64,000 nt of DNA from Mantis religiosa (GCA_030765055.1 CM060958.1:106242090-106306089); one strand, 5' to 3'; numbered from the stretch's first letter, positions 31,715 through 44,246 are shown. Notes: generated by a model not told the origin, from the letters alone. Numbers and translations are program-made.

Positions 31715-31900
31715 TAAAAACTGCAATCCCATAGCCGGGATTTGATTCCTGTGCGCTTGATCAGATCAACTGAGTTAGCATGACAACGTGCAGGTACCTA
31801 ATAAACTGCCTAACTGATTCGTATCAAATTCATTATTCAAATTCATTTGAGATTAACGTATCTAATGACGACTTGGCAGTGTCATAAGTACTTCAAGTCC
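31715..31900 (-). repeat. Degenerate SINE family B copy (-)
   Basis: CAATCCCATAGCCGGGATTT at the left matches the complement of the tRNA-like 3' side. The leader remnant with ATGACGACTTGGCAGTGTCA and AAGTACTTCAAGTCC matches the leader seen at 6905-6950. Confidence 0.5.
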
Positions 31901-31939
31901 TAGACTTCGTTAAGGTAAAGTAGTTTTCAAGGGACTAAA

Positions 31940-32175
31940 AGTCCACCCCTGTAGCGTAAATGGTAGCGTTTCTGCCTCGCATTCAAGATGTCCGAATCTC
32001 GGTCAGGCGACTTTACCGGATAAGGATTTTTCCAGGGTTGTCCCTTATCCTGAAAGATTGTCAGGTAACTATAAGCTCTATATCCTCTGGGGGTCATTTG
32101 AGCATCATTTCACCCACTTGATTCATCGTCCGATACGACTTAACGTTGGAGGGCGTAACTTTAGGAAATAAGGGC
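31940..32175 (+). repeat. SINE family A copy (+)
   Basis: TGTAGCGTAAATGGTAGCG (head), TCCGAATCTCGGTCAGGCGA, TTTTTCCAGGGTTGTCCC, TCATTTGAGCATCATTTCAC, ACTTAACGTTGGAGGGCG. Complete apart from a small B-box deletion. Confidence 0.85.
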
Positions 32176-32179
32176 CCAA

Positions 32180-32950
32180 AACTTTGTTTAGTTTTACGTA
32201 AACCAAATTTGTAATCTTTCTTTTGGCAAGAAATAGAGTAATCATCAGAATTTACCAATTCCCTTATTCCCGCCTTGGTGAAAATAGATAAACGTTTCGA
32301 TGAACAGCTATTTGTCAATGAGGTCAGTGTGGCTTACATAATTATAGTAACCTTACTTATGATGGTATGCAATACTAATCGCTTAAAGATTTCCTCCTAA
32401 ATATTTATGAAACAAAAATAGAAGCACTGAAGGCATATGTCATTCAAAAGTATATATGAATGTCCACTTGGAAATCCTGTACTATATTTGACGAAATTGA
32501 TAATCTGAATGGCAAAAGCAGCTTTCTTTTAAAAAAAGTGCAGTACGTCAATCACCGGCAAGTAACTGCTACCTAAAATTGGCTTTTAGACGTTGAACAT
32601 CAAAATCTGCAACAGAGTGTCTTTTTTTTCTTGTATCTCAAGCGTCAACGGCACCCTACAACATCTCAAGATATAATCGACTTGTTGCGGTTGCAAATAA
32701 CGTTATTCTTTGTTATTTTATGTGTTATCAACTGCGTCAAAATATATTTTTACATTCACAGGAAATTCTACAACGGTTTTTCAGTTTCCTATTTTTAAAA
32801 GGCTCGTATTTATCAGTTTGCTTCATTTTAATTAATACTTCCTTACAAATACAATGTGAAAAGTATAATTCAGTGGATTTAAGCGATAACGGTTGTATTT
32901 TCACACTTGAAAAAAGTACAGATTTTGAAAAATTCAAATATCTTGAAATG
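32180..32950. other. No recognisable feature
   Basis: The 74-codon minus frame at 32094-32318 partly overlaps the SINE. Nothing assigned. Confidence 0.4.
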
Positions 32951-32954
32951 TTGG

Positions 32955-33282
32955 TTGGTTGGCTACCATCTCACCCCACATGGTCTTCGGGGTAACCTCG
33001 CCCCACCACGTGATAATCTGATCCACTTCTCAGGAGGAGGCACCCAGAGGGTGGGCCCATTACCTCTAGTAATAAGGTGATACTGAATATGACGGTGAGG
33101 CGAGAGGACCTACAGCTTATTCCGTGGACTCCGAACCACGTACACGTCACATGTACTAGACAGAGGTGAAGGCGTGGATAGGGCCGATTTAAAATCACCA
33201 AACACCAGAGCCGAGAATCGAACTCGGCACCTTTTGCATGGTAGCCGCGAACGAAACCATTGCGCTACCCCCGCGCCCTATA
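32955..33282 (-). repeat. SINE family D copy (-)
   Basis: Minus strand: GCGGGGGTAGCGCAATGG (A-box), GTGCCGAGTTCGATTCTCGG (B-box), CTCTGGTGTTTGGTGATTTT, then ACGTGGTTCGGAGTCCACGG and CACGTGGTGGGGCGAGGTTA. A shorter copy is at 37060-37185. Confidence 0.75.
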
Positions 33283-33468
33283 TCTCGAAATGCATAGGAC
33301 AAAATTTGTGAGCTTTTGCAAAGCTTTTATTAAGATTTTGTCTATCTCTTATGGTGAGACACGCATGCAAAATTCCTTCAGAATGAACAAGATTTGGCAG
33401 TTATTTCCATAATATTCAATATGTACATTTATTTGTCCTAAAATACCTTAAAACATATGATGGAATGA
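33283..33468. other. Spacer
   Basis: AT-rich sequence between two SINEs. Confidence 0.5.
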
Positions 33469-33471
33469 ATG

Positions 33472-33662
33472 AATGTGTTGTGTTTAATGCCAAATATTAC
33501 TACATACGGCACCACAGGCGGTGACATTGATGATATGAGATGGGGCACCGGTGGAATGAGATGGCGGCGTAAACCGGAGATCCCGGAGCAAACCAGGCCC
33601 AGCGCTGTTGTCCACAAATCACACATGCGGTCGCCTGGTATCGAGCCCGGGCCGTTTTGGTA
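33472..33662 (-). repeat. SINE family C copy (-), head-truncated
   Basis: Complement shows GGGCTCGATACCAGGCGACC, GCATGTGTGATTTGTGG, CATCTCATTCCACCGGTGC and the tail GTGCCGTATGTAGTAATATT. The tRNA-like 5' half is missing. Confidence 0.75.
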
Positions 33663-33669
33663 AAAATAT

Positions 33670-35300
33670 GATGGAGTTATGTTGTTTATACACTCAGAGA
33701 TGTACACAAATCTTTTTCTGTGATTTTTGTCTCAGAAATTCTTTGTAATTTCCGGTGAAATCCTATATCGATATTTTGTACGGAACACTGTGCCCTGTCT
33801 GCTTAGTAGTTATATGGCAGAAAGTAGTAAGTGCTTCGGTAAAAGGGCAGAAATTTAAGTTTAAATAGTCTTAGTTTACGTTTTTGCATGACCAACATTA
33901 ATGAGCCCATCCCTTTCTTCATCATTGCAAGAATACGAATTGCTTTCCTATTCTTGTCTCAGAGATACTCGCGGTGGTAGTTTCAGTGAATCGCCCTGTA
34001 TTGTGTTCATTGTTCCGACCCACTAGAAGACTGCAGAGAGGAAAGAAGGGCGCTGAGGTGCAAGGACAGCAACTTTCCCCAAACACAAAGTTTCCAGAAG
34101 TAGGAACAATCGGAGCACCAAAACGTTCTGGAAGGAAAACTTTAACACTGTTGTTGGTTAGGCAACGACAGGCAAGTAAAGTAACGCTATTAGAATTATC
34201 TAGAGTAATTTAGAGTGAGAATATTACAAATTAGATAAGACATTAAACGACAATAGACACAGGTCGTCATGAGATTATTCAATTTCAGAATATGTTGGAA
34301 TTGAACCACACAGTAGAGTAAAAACACACTAGAACTTAGGTAAATGGAAGTAACCTATGAGATAAACGTATCAAGTTTCATATTCCAAGCTACTCTTGAA
34401 ATAAGCATGGCAGAATTTTCCGGAATACATACCCATGCTGAAACGGAAAAAGGGTGGAACTGAGAATTGGTAAATTAATTACCCATTTACTTGGAACCTG
34501 TTTAAAAATACTGAACTTTGTAGAGTATCTGTGTAAATGAATGCCTTTTAAGTACAGTGCCCTACTTTTGTATAGCGCTGCATCTATAAATCAGATATAT
34601 TGGATGAAACTGTAATGCCACCTAGCAGGTACATGTAGAAGCAGACAATTGCCTAGCACTGAGGTCTCTATGGGCACATGACGAAGCAAGATATTATGTA
34701 CAGAAATAACATATATTAGGTTAACTCTACGTCACACACCGATCTGAGAGGTATTCCTAAGAGTCCCGTCGGTATATGACGTAATTGCGTTAAAATATAC
34801 TAAATCCATCTAGAGGTCGTTTTAAATATACTAAGATTTAATTTAGCTCTTTTAATATTTACTGAGAAAACTGGTTGTTCAGGCGAGAAATGTCATCAGA
34901 AAGAAAAGTTGTCGAAAACAAAACTGAACAAAAAAGTAGAATTATATATTTGCAAATAACGAAAACGCCTGGACTGACGCATACAAAGTCTATCATACTT
35001 AACAGCAGTACCAATTTGTAAATAAAACCGTTCTCTGAAATGACTACAGTTCGTCTCTGTGCTCTAAATCCTATGGAAGTTATATGTTTATGTAGATTCA
35101 ATAGTGTGAAATAGTAATTTTTAAATGTTGGAGAGATGCGCTCGCAAGATAGCTGGATAGAGAGTATGAAAGATGTCATGTACAACATGGCCATAAAATG
35201 TGCAAACTTCGAAAACAACGTAACGTGATACTCCACGAACTAATCTCTGTTTCATATAAGCTTGCCCCGCTGACATGTATCACTCCGCGTGCAACTACCA
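33670..35300. other. No recognisable feature
   Basis: A 125-codon minus frame (35236-34859) is rich in Phe, Ile and Leu. It looks like a membrane protein by composition only. I recognised no family and found no splice or promoter support. AT-rich DNA gives such frames by chance. Confidence 0.35.
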
Positions 35301-35329
35301 TCCCTCTCAGCCTAACTGGTTAATGTTTT

Positions 35330-35958
35330 CGCGCCATACGCCATAGGCGGTGCCTTTCCGTCACATTTAAACATGCAGTAAACGTCATAATAATTGCCAG
35401 GAAGATGGATAAAATCATACAAATAAGAATATGCAGGCATGCAAAAATAATGAAGTTTATAATGAAACTGAGAAGTTGAAACTGAATGAATGAGCAATGA
35501 AACTGAAACAAGTTTATAATGAAAGGCCTTCGGCCTTTTCCACTGGGAGTTTTTAAAACCAGCACACATACCTTGCAAAAATGCCTGTCTTTCAGTCTTA
35601 AAGGTCGTGTCGCGCCATACTTGTCGTGTGTTCTCCATTCACCCAAGTCTCGTCAAGGTAGTATATTTTGCTATTTATATCCCGGTACAGTCTGATTGTC
35701 CTTAAATAACGTCTTCGCCACACAGCAATATCGCCCCTGGAGTGGTAAGTTTTCCTGTTTCAATTTCATGTCACGATATTCCTACGCATCTAACACACCT
35801 GAAAGTTCAGAGCACAGCTTTTCGACTTCTCTCACTGACAAAGACGGATTCTTTTCTGTGAGTGCATTAAACACATGCAACACAATTCTTTTTTCGCCGC
35901 TTTGTAAAGGTTTTCCCTTGCGATGCTTCAGCGAAAAGCTGGCGGTAGACTCTGCCAT
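35330..35958 (-). pseudogene. IS630-type transposase N-terminal half
   Basis: It starts at 35958 with MAESTASFSLKHRKGKPLQS, followed by KRIVLHVFNALTEKNPSLSV, a helix-rich N-terminus. After a gap and frame change come YLRTIRLYRDINSKIYYLDE and TWVNGEHTT, which carry the first catalytic Asp. Another shift gives QVWRDTTFKTERQAFLQGMC and AGFKN. The fragment then ends in low-complexity GAAACTGA-like repeats near 35460-35520. It is the same family as the relic at 8690 and covers the part missing there. Frameshifts and the missing second and third catalytic residues make it dead. Confidence 0.7.
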
Positions 35959-35984
35959 TATACACGCGCAATAAACGATCAATA

Positions 35985-37055
35985 AAATAATTTAGTTCTC
36001 GCACTCGGCACAACACGCCTTCGTATGGCGATTGATGACTAATCCAGTTCAAATCAAGGTCAATGATATGTCATATAAACAAATATGTCTTCACTACCGC
36101 TAAATCTCGTGCTATCGTGCCATGTGCTTGAGAGCAAAGGAACCTCCTCTTTACTTCGTTTAAGAATTGACATGCATTTGAGATAAACCAACCCTGTTGC
36201 GTAATATATTTAATTAAAACACTTACAAAAATATAAATTTGACAATTCTCTTCCAACATATAAAGATATATCACCATGTTAAATAACGAACTAATTTTTA
36301 CCGCACAGCAATCTATACTGCAACAGCAGCCAATGAGAGGTGATAGGTCACATGACCGTTAAGAGATACGGGCCAAGCTTACGTGAAACAAGGATTAGTG
36401 AAGCATTGCCTTACGAGTGTATGCAGATGCAAAGTCAAGACGTAATATAACTCGATTGTTTTGTTTTCTCTCTCAGTGAGGCGGTTGTCATGGTCAGGCT
36501 ATACCTACGAGTACTTGCAGTTGTTTACATGAGAGACTGATGACAGTACATCAATGTGCAGTATACCTATGGAAAAATGTGCACAACTTCCACCCTAAGC
36601 TATTTTAATAGTTTTTATTTATGAATTCTCGTTTATCTACTGTGGTTTTCAGCGTCCATTCTATATTGACTATGAAAGACCGCTTAATGTTGCTCAAACA
36701 AATCTGTATCTGGTCTGAGATTATTTTAGGCGCAGTAATTCTACTACATGGGATCACCACTTTTACTTCCCTTCTTAGGAAGTTATGCTAGGGATTTTTA
36801 CGTGCCGAAAGGTCGTTTGCTCTTTGCAGGTTCTGAACCTTCAACTTGGGCAACCAGAAGTTGGTATTTTACCCTAAACCACGGAGATGCTACTCTGTTA
36901 CGTACCACACGGAAAAACGTGAAAGCAATCAGAAGGAAAGTGTATTAAAGAAGTTGTTTAATTGAACCTATCGCAGATACAAGGCGAGATAGTGTATTTT
37001 CAGTCTCTTCAGATATGACAGCAATGTGTCATACTTAGGCAAGCACAAGAAATCA
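35985..37055. other. No recognisable feature
   Basis: Short frames only; nothing assigned. Confidence 0.4.
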
Positions 37056-37059
37056 TGTA

Positions 37060-37185
37060 CTACTGGACTCCGAACCACGTGGGTAGGGCCGACTTAAGGT
37101 CGCCAACCCAGAGCCGAGAATCGAACTTGGGACCCTTAGTATGGGAACCGCGAACGAATCCACTGCGCTACCCCGGCGCCCTACC
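37060..37185 (-). repeat. SINE family D copy (-), shortened
   Basis: Complement: GGGTAGCGCAGTGGATTCG, CCCAAGTTCGATTCTCGGC, CTCTGGGTTGGCGACCTTAA, CACGTGGTTCGGAGTCCAG. Confidence 0.75.
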
Positions 37186-37189
37186 TTCT

Positions 37190-38470
37190 GACATGATCTG
37201 TGGTAAAAAATAAAAGAACACAAAATATGGCATTTAACTGTGCTAATACACAATTTTGTTTAAAAATGTATGCATTAATAAATATGTAGCTGACAAATTA
37301 GGCTTACATCCGATAGAGGTTTGTAGCAACACAGCGATATAGCACAGTCTTCACAGAATATGAAGATACATAAATATACGCTGATAAAGAACGCAAAGGC
37401 GCCGTTAGCATGAACCAACAGCAGTAGGAAGCGGGGAAGGGGAATGAAAACGTATGATTATGTTCGTTATATGATACAAACTACTGAACTTTTAACCTTA
37501 AACGTAATTCAGCTGAGTTACGATATGACCACATTAATTTCTTATATCCTCCAACAAGAGTTGGATACCGTACTCGTGGGAGAACCAGGTGCATCAAATG
37601 TAAGGCTATATGTTTGTCTTAATACTCCAGCCTGGAGTTGGACAGTGGACTTAAGCATCCTTTGACTTCCGTTTCTTTCATTTTTCCAGGTCACTTACTT
37701 TCAGTTGTTCTCGATAAACTGGATTCCATGCGTCAATATACCAACTGTTTCTACTTGGACAAATTCCATCTCCGGTTCCAGGTAAGATGATCACAACTGC
37801 TAAATCTCTAGATTCTAGGAATACTTCTCAGTTTGGAGTGGCGTATAAACTAAAGAAAAATCCAATAAAAGCATGCACTGCATTACATGATATTCTTTTT
37901 TGTATCTTACACAAACTATTCTTACAAAAACGTATTACTGTATCTGCCGTAATCATGTTCTTATAAAGCACGACGCTATATGATAAATTAAGTTGCATGG
38001 CCACGATAATATTATTTCTGATACAAAGGTTAAAAGAAGATTTTATTTTGTGTGTAGGTGTGATTTTAAAACAATGCCACAGACCGAGACCTACGAGCAA
38101 ACTAAAATCTTTTTAACCCGCGCATCATACACTATTTTTAGATAGGCCTGAATATTTACAGATATATTATAGAATATACCAGTTGAGTCAGCCGCGCCTT
38201 ACTTTTTTATAAGGTAGGCCACACAGCCAACTGCATGTCAGCCTTAGTTCTGTTTTGCGCTTACTAAACTGCTGCTTGACCTGCTTAGAAAGAGGAATGC
38301 GCAAAATTCAGAGGAATAGTGGTTTAAGGGACAAAACTTACTGCTCGCTAAAGTACACCTCAAAAACACACAACTGCTTTACTGAGAACGAATCCCGGTT
38401 AACAGGCGATTTTACAAATGTTCTATTAGAGTATACATGGCAAAGTAATTCAATAAACGCGTAGGAAAAA
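37190..38470. other. No recognisable feature
   Basis: AT-rich with short frames only. Confidence 0.4.
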
Positions 38471-38472
38471 AT

Positions 38473-39425
38473 GTGAATCCCACCTAATGAGCTATCCCTC
38501 GTGTACGGTCTGGCTATGTGCTAATTATCCTTTACCATCTTTGGTTAGATCGTTACAAATTGGTGGAGGTGTGGGTAATATTTTAAAGGCGTATTTCTGT
38601 TGATTTTTTTTTTTTTGCCTCCAAATCACTTGTAGAATGTAAGACCTTTTCTTTGGCTCCCACGTGCGTAGGTAACAAAGTGTAGTAACTTTACCCCTTT
38701 TCATAGGTTGATTCTTAAAAATCATAATTGGTGTGAATTTACCCGAAAATCAGTCTTAAAATGGTATGATTTTAGTGAATTTTCGAGTACCAAAAGCATT
38801 TCGACCGTTACGTATTTAAAATTTTTCCTCCTTATCGCCCGATGTTTTAAACCGTTAAAAGGTTCTAATATCAGGTTTTGTACAGTGTATTAGTATTAAT
38901 TAGCTCATTGTTCTGCCCTGTTCAGAAATCATAAAGAGAAAAAGTTGAATTTTGTGTAGTAGTGACGCCATGTGGTTATTTTAACGGTCATAAATTCAAA
39001 GTTAAAGTTTGCTTGTATTACTGTAAATCTCCTTTAAAATTTCTTCTTAATACAGGAGTTTGTGTTTAAAATAGCAGTTTTTATAAGTATCATATCTAGA
39101 TAATTCCTTAATGTTGAAATTGTGACCATGTGAGGTATTAAGTTTCATTGTATTTCAGACTTTAAGTTATTCTCGCTCTTTCTGTTAGCAACTGTCGTCC
39201 AGAACGGACATGTGTATCCGCAGTGGGTGAGGGCAGCTAACTGGCCAGTGCAGCCAACTATGTATCTTTCTTTATACCTATAGTAAACCTTTTCTTGTCT
39301 AGAATTGTGGTTTTTTTGTATGTTGTTATCTAATTACACCTAATAGAAAGCCCAAACCTCCTCGCAAAACATGTGAATCCTACCTAATGATCTATCCCCC
39401 AGTGTACGATCTGGCCAAGTGCATA
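38473..39425 (+). repeat. 50-bp direct repeat pair about 0.9 kb apart
   Basis: ATGTGAATCCCACCTAATGA followed by GTGTACGGTCTGGCTATGTG (38473-38522) recurs with few changes at 39370-39422. The intervening DNA is AT-rich and has no identified gene. It may mark the ends of an unrecognised element. Confidence 0.55.
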
Positions 39426-39451
39426 AGAGCTTTTGCCATTCATGTAATAAC

Positions 39452-39735
39452 ATTAAAACACCCGGTAAATGATTAAAAGTGTCTTAAAAGGCTGAATAAA
39501 GCACAAAAACTCGCAAGGTGGCAAAGTTACAGCGCCAGGCATACAAGTCGTACTACTAAACCCAGAACGTATTTTCAGGCAAGACGACATAGTTTAATGG
39601 GATTATGACCTCTTCCTGTGCCTAAACCCCCAAATGACACAAAACGCCCAACAAATGATTAAAGGTGTCTTAAAAGGCTAAATAAAGCACAAAAACTCGC
39701 GAGGTGGCAAAACTATAGCACTAGGCATAGGGTAA
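39452..39735 (+). repeat. Two-copy direct repeat, ~187-bp period
   Basis: Blocks AAATGATTAAAAGTGTCTTA, AATAAAGCACAAAAACTCGC and GAGGTGGCAAA at 39461-39547 recur at about 39650-39735 with a few substitutions. A different spacer lies between them. Confidence 0.7.
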
Positions 39736-40024
39736 AGCGAGGTCCTTTCGTGACATAGGCAATTTCGTGATACTTTTTCGAAAGGATATCACAGAGAAAC
39801 TAGTTAGTGTTAATGCGCCTGCCCACTGCTCCTGGACTCTAAGAACAAATATGTCAACGATCAACAATGAAAGAAGAATTAAAATTATTATGTAATTTTA
39901 TGTTTACACATATACATTTTTCTACGAAGAGTTTATTTTTCTGAATTTAAGGAATATGTATTTTTATGAGAACTTGATATGGCTGTTTTCGGTTGTAATG
40001 CATAATTATATAATTACTATTATA

Positions 40025-41332
40025 AGAGGCCTGCTCAATAAAGAATGACTACAGTTTTTTTGACAACGTACCTTTACTCATCCTCATAATTTTAATGGTC
40101 CTTCTCAAAATTGTCTCCCCTGAATGCGATGCACTTGTCCCAGAATTTCTGCCAGTCTCCAAAGACATGCTGGAAACCATTTTTGAGAGATCCTTCAAAA
40201 TCGCCTCCGCAGCCTTCACCACTGCTTTTAATGATGGATAATGCCTCCCACGAAGGCGTTTCTTCAAGTTCGGGAATGGAAAATTCACATGCGGCTAAAT
40301 ACGGACTATAGGGAGGGTGAGAAATGCACTTCATGTTGATTTTTGCAAGATATTCAGCAACAATATTGGCAATATGCAGCCGCGCATTATCGTGGTGCAG
40401 CATCCGGCCTGCTTCACGGAAATGTAGTCTTTTGTGCCTGATATGGACTTGCAATGTTTTCAAAACCTCTCTGTAGTATGTCCAATTACTGATGTGTGTG
40501 CAGGTACAAGATGCTGATAAATCATTCCATGAATATCAAAGAATGAGATGACCATAAGTTTCCCAGCAGAAGCAACCACTTTTTCTCTTTGGAAGTTGGT
40601 GATGAGCTTTCCAAACTGAGCTTTGCTGTTTGTTCTCAGGATCAAAATGATGTAGCCAAGTTTCATCAGCAGTGATTACGTTTGAAAGAAACTTCGGATC
40701 TTTCTCTAACATCAAATTTAACTGCATGCAGACCTGAATGCGAATGTCCTTTTGTTCGGGAATCAACAGTCTTGGAACCCATCGCGCACAAACACGTCTC
40801 ATGTGTAATGTTTGTCAGCAACGTGTGGATGGCACCGAATGAAACGTTCAGCATTTCAGAAAGTGATCCTAAGGTAATTCGTCGATCCTCTCTCATAATG
40901 GCAGCAGCAGTGTTGGTGTTTTCTTCCGTAAGAGCAGTAACTGGAGCACCGGGTCCACCTTCCTTTGAAATTGATTGTCTCCCATCTTTAAATATTTTAA
41001 ATCACCTTCGAGCTGTGCTGTAGGGAAGAACAGACTCTCCATAGGCCTCCCGTAACGTTGTATAGATCTCAACTGAAGATATGTTGAGACCAAAGCAGAA
41101 TTTCAAAACCGCATATCGTTCCTCGCGTGTTACCTCCATTACAGCGGTAGATGATACTGCAAATATCTGAACTTGCCTGGCTCTCACAAGCGGGAACCAG
41201 GAGTACCAACAATATAACTATTACGGGGTGTTTGTTTCACATTAAGCTAACAGAATATAATAAGATTGAATTTTAGTGCGAAAATTAATGACTGTAAAAA
41301 AATTATGATCGTTCTTTATGGAACAGCCCTCG
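40025..41332 (-). mobile_element. Full-length but decayed mariner, copy 2
   Basis: The ends GAGGCCTGCTCAATAAAGAA and the complement of the right end (GAGGGCTGTTCCATAAAGAA) are inverted repeats, with TA on both sides. The 1308-bp length is normal for mariner. The minus strand carries transposase pieces in order: EERYAVLKFCFGLNISSVEI (DNA-binding N-terminus), EDRRITLGSLSEMLNVSFGA, VITADETWLHHFDPENKQQS (first catalytic Asp), LHHDNARLHIANIVAEYLAK (second), HPPYSPYLAACEFSIPELEE (third, changed from Asp to Glu), and a C-terminus with LSKMVSSMSL. Multiple frameshifts make it inactive. It is the closest relative of the deleted copy at 21690. Confidence 0.85.
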
Positions 41333-41339
41333 TAGTATT

Positions 41340-41965
41340 ATATTTGAAGTACAAAAATATTTAGCAACAAATATTTACTTTAAGCTTCATAATTTTAAAA
41401 CCTTTAGTACTGTCGTACTTCTTATAACTTTACCCCTTTGCGTTTAATGCCCTGCATTTGCTGACTCTTGCATATAGCACATTCTTTTGTTTATAATTTG
41501 GGAAAAGGTGTGAAAAATTCTGGTGGTACCACTAGTTTATAATTTTAATGCCACTTTCTTTCTTCCTTTTTCCCCAGTTTCTGCATATACTTCCACATAC
41601 TGAGGTACTTTAACTTGTGTGTGCATTTAAAATAATTTAGAGAATTATTTTAATGAGGTAGTTAAATCAGCTTATTCAGCTATGTTTACCATAATGAATA
41701 TTTTTCTTTCGACGTCTGTAGTTACGTTTTTACGCTGTTTTTACTGTATTTGTATGTGTAATATATGCTCCAAATCTGGCGGTTGCCAAATGTTTCATGA
41801 CGGAGGTCACATTAAACTTCAAAGAATCAATCGCGAGCAAAGCCACAAAGGTTTGAGATAGGAAATCTGAGCACGAAGTGCAGATATCAATTAATATAAC
41901 GGAGCTTCATTGAACTAAAATGCGCCTTAAGTATTAATAACTATAATATAAATAATTAATTACTT
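41340..41965. other. No recognisable feature
   Basis: AT-rich spacer between two mariners. Confidence 0.5.
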
Positions 41966-41970
41966 ACATA

Positions 41971-43184
41971 TACGAAGGGGTGTCCTAAAGTTCTAATTAT
42001 CACCCTTTGAAAAATTTGATAGAGAGTTTGTGTTGATATGTGCTTGTTAGTTCTTCTCTACGTAGTCACCATACAAATTTACACATTTTTTCCAGCATTT
42101 CTTGACCTTCCGAATACCTTGATTATAGAAATCTGCAAATTCCCTTTAAATCACTCTTCCACTTCATTAATGACGTCATTTGTATTATCAAATGGGCGAC
42201 CACGCAACAGATTCATCATTTCTAGAAACACGAAAGCTCACTTGGTGCGAGATCGGGCGAATAAGGCGGGTGCTGTAAGATCTCAAAGCCACATTCATTT
42301 GTTTTGTCAACTGCAACTTGAGATGAATGAGCTGCTGCATCGTCATTCAGAAGACGAACATCTTTGCAGAGCATACTGCATCATTTCTTAATCAGAGCTG
42401 CTTATAACTTGTCCACAAAATTGCAGTAGTATCTGCCAATGATGGCTTGACCCTTGGCAGGATAATCTGTAAGTATGACTCCAGGACAGTCCCAGAAAAC
42501 TGAAAGCATAACCTTCTCAACCGACTATTACACCTTTGCCTTTTTGAGAGGGGGAGAATGGACTTGTTTCCTTTCCAAGCTCATGGATTTTGTCTCTGGA
42601 TCATACTGATAGATCCAGAATTCAGCCGTGGTTACCAGACGATCACAACAATCATCTTCATCCTGTTCCAACAGCATCAACATCTGTCTTGAAAGGTCAC
42701 GCCATATTCACCATTGGAAAGGGGTTAGCAAACGTGGAGCCCACCGTGCAGACACCTTAGACATGTGCAGTTCGTCATGAATAATTTTCCACACACTACC
42801 ATAACTAAGATGTGTCTCATTCATGATCATTTGAATAGTAGCTCATCTTTCTTTCAGTATTAAACACTTCGCTTTCTTCACTGTGACAGCATCGTCTGTC
42901 ATTGTCGGTCTACCAGCTCTTGGCTCATCTGTCAGGGACATGTGACCAGTTTGAAAATTCCTCTCCAACCTCCCAATAGTGTCATACGTTGGGCAATAAT
43001 TTGCATAAACAGCCGTCATCTCATCATGGATTTCCCGGACTGTTTTGCCCTTCATATGCAGAAACTTGATCACACTACGAGCTTAAATTTTCTCCATCTT
43101 TCACCTCAGTCACTTTTCGAACTTACTGTAAAAAAGGACTTAAATCACTGAAAATACCGGCTGATTTTAGGATTCCCCTCGTTT
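41971..43184 (-). mobile_element. Decayed mariner, copy 3 (DD34D)
   Basis: Imperfect ends TACGAAGGGGTGTCCTAAAG and AACGAGGGGAATCCTAAAAT (complemented) face each other in a TA-rich context. Minus-strand coding order: IKFLHMKGKTVREIHDEMTA (first HTH), TDEPRAGRPTMTDDAVTVKK (linker), LSYGSVWKIIHDELHMSKVS (second HTH), TTAEFWIYQYDPE (first catalytic region, Asp lost), LLNDDAAAHSSQVAVDKTNE (second), LQHPPYSPDLAPSELSCF (third, Asp changed to Glu). The C-terminus is frameshifted. It is the same family as the plus-strand copy at 55195. Confidence 0.85.
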
Positions 43185-43189
43185 ATATA

Positions 43190-43625
43190 TATAATCATGA
43201 ATTGACGTTTGTTACTCTTACAAAAACTCGAGAACGGCTGAACTGATTTGCCTAATTTTGGTTTTGGAATATTTGTGTAAGTCCCAGGAAGACTTAAAAG
43301 GTGAGAAAAGAAACATGAAGTTACAATGGACCGGGTTATTAACTAAATATAAAGGTACACACAAACTTTACGTAACACATACACCTTCTTTTGTTTTCGA
43401 CAAACAAAGCTTCAAAGCTAATTCACTTTTCATATTCTATTAACGTTTATCGTTTATCAAGGCGGAAATTTTCATGTAGCATGATACTATATCTTTTGAA
43501 GATTTGACACAAAATTTATTTCTGAACGCACTATATTACAATAAATATTTGACTACAGAAAATGTGTCGTCAAATATTGGCGAATCCATGGATACTTTCT
43601 TCATAATTTGTTTGTGAATTCATGA
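43190..43625. other. No recognisable feature
   Basis: AT-rich spacer with one 61-codon frame, unassigned. Confidence 0.45.
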
Positions 43626-43629
43626 ATAT
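43626..43629. repeat. ATAT target duplication, left
   Basis: Matches ATAT at 45910-45913 on the other side of the LTR element. Confidence 0.7.
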
Positions 43630-44200
43630 TGTCACCCGGGCGTTGGAACACCCTGTGGAAGCAGCTGAGAGCGGAAGACAGGGGAGGTCCGTGTTAGCGA
43701 CGCCTCCCCCTCGTCCGTCTTATAGTGGTGACAGGGAGGGCTGGGAAAAAAAAAAACATGATTGTGCGGTCTGTTTCTGTTCCAACTGTGTTCTGGAAAT
43801 TACGGGATCTTTCATCATCTGGAACCTTCCTTTGGAAACTGGAGAAGTCGAGAAAGCAGTGACATTCCTATAAAAGGGGTTTCAGAGAGACGGTTAGTTA
43901 GTTAGTCAGTTAGTGTGAGTGAGGACAGTTCTTGGTGTAAGAAGGCAGTGTTAGTCAGTGACGTGTTAATGAACGAAAAGATTGTGCAAGGGAAGACTGT
44001 ACGTAACTGTGTATGAGTATCGGAGTTGATGTAATCGCGAGTACAAGTGAAATTGTAACGGACGAACTGGTGAATTGTAATTGTGTGCAGTACGCAATTT
44101 TGCGTAATTGGCAAGTGTTTAACTGTAAGTCGGTGGAAATAAAGAACATTTTTTGAGTGGTGAAATTGGACTTTTCATTTCACGGACCCACAAAGTCACA
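43630..44200 (+). mobile_element. 5' LTR of gypsy-type element
   Basis: 571 bp, beginning TGTCACCCGGGCGTTGG and ending CACAAAGTCACA. It differs from the 3' LTR by five substitutions and the length of one A run (11 versus 8) by my alignment. It contains a TATA box (TATAAAA, 43869-43875) and an AATAAA signal (44138-44143), giving a plausible U3-R-U5 layout. Confidence 0.93.
43869..43875 (+). promoter_or_regulatory. LTR TATA box
   Basis: TATAAAAGGGG in the 5' LTR, conserved at 45578 in the 3' LTR. A diverged form is present in the solo LTR. Transcription would start about 25-30 bp downstream. Confidence 0.65.
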
Positions 44201-44202
44201 AC

Positions 44203-44220
44203 TGGTGTCAGGAAGCGGGA
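44203..44220 (+). other. Primer-binding site, probably tRNA-Leu
   Basis: TGGTGTCAGGAAGCGGGA starts 2 nt after the 5' LTR. The first 11 bases match the complement of tRNA-Leu 3' ends ending in TCCTGACACCA. Confidence 0.65.
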
Positions 44221-44246
44221 AGATAACATCACCGAACATTACAACC

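Noticed and set aside
34859..35236. 125-codon minus frame, hydrophobic
   Set aside because: Composition fits random AT-rich DNA. No family, splice sites or promoter found.
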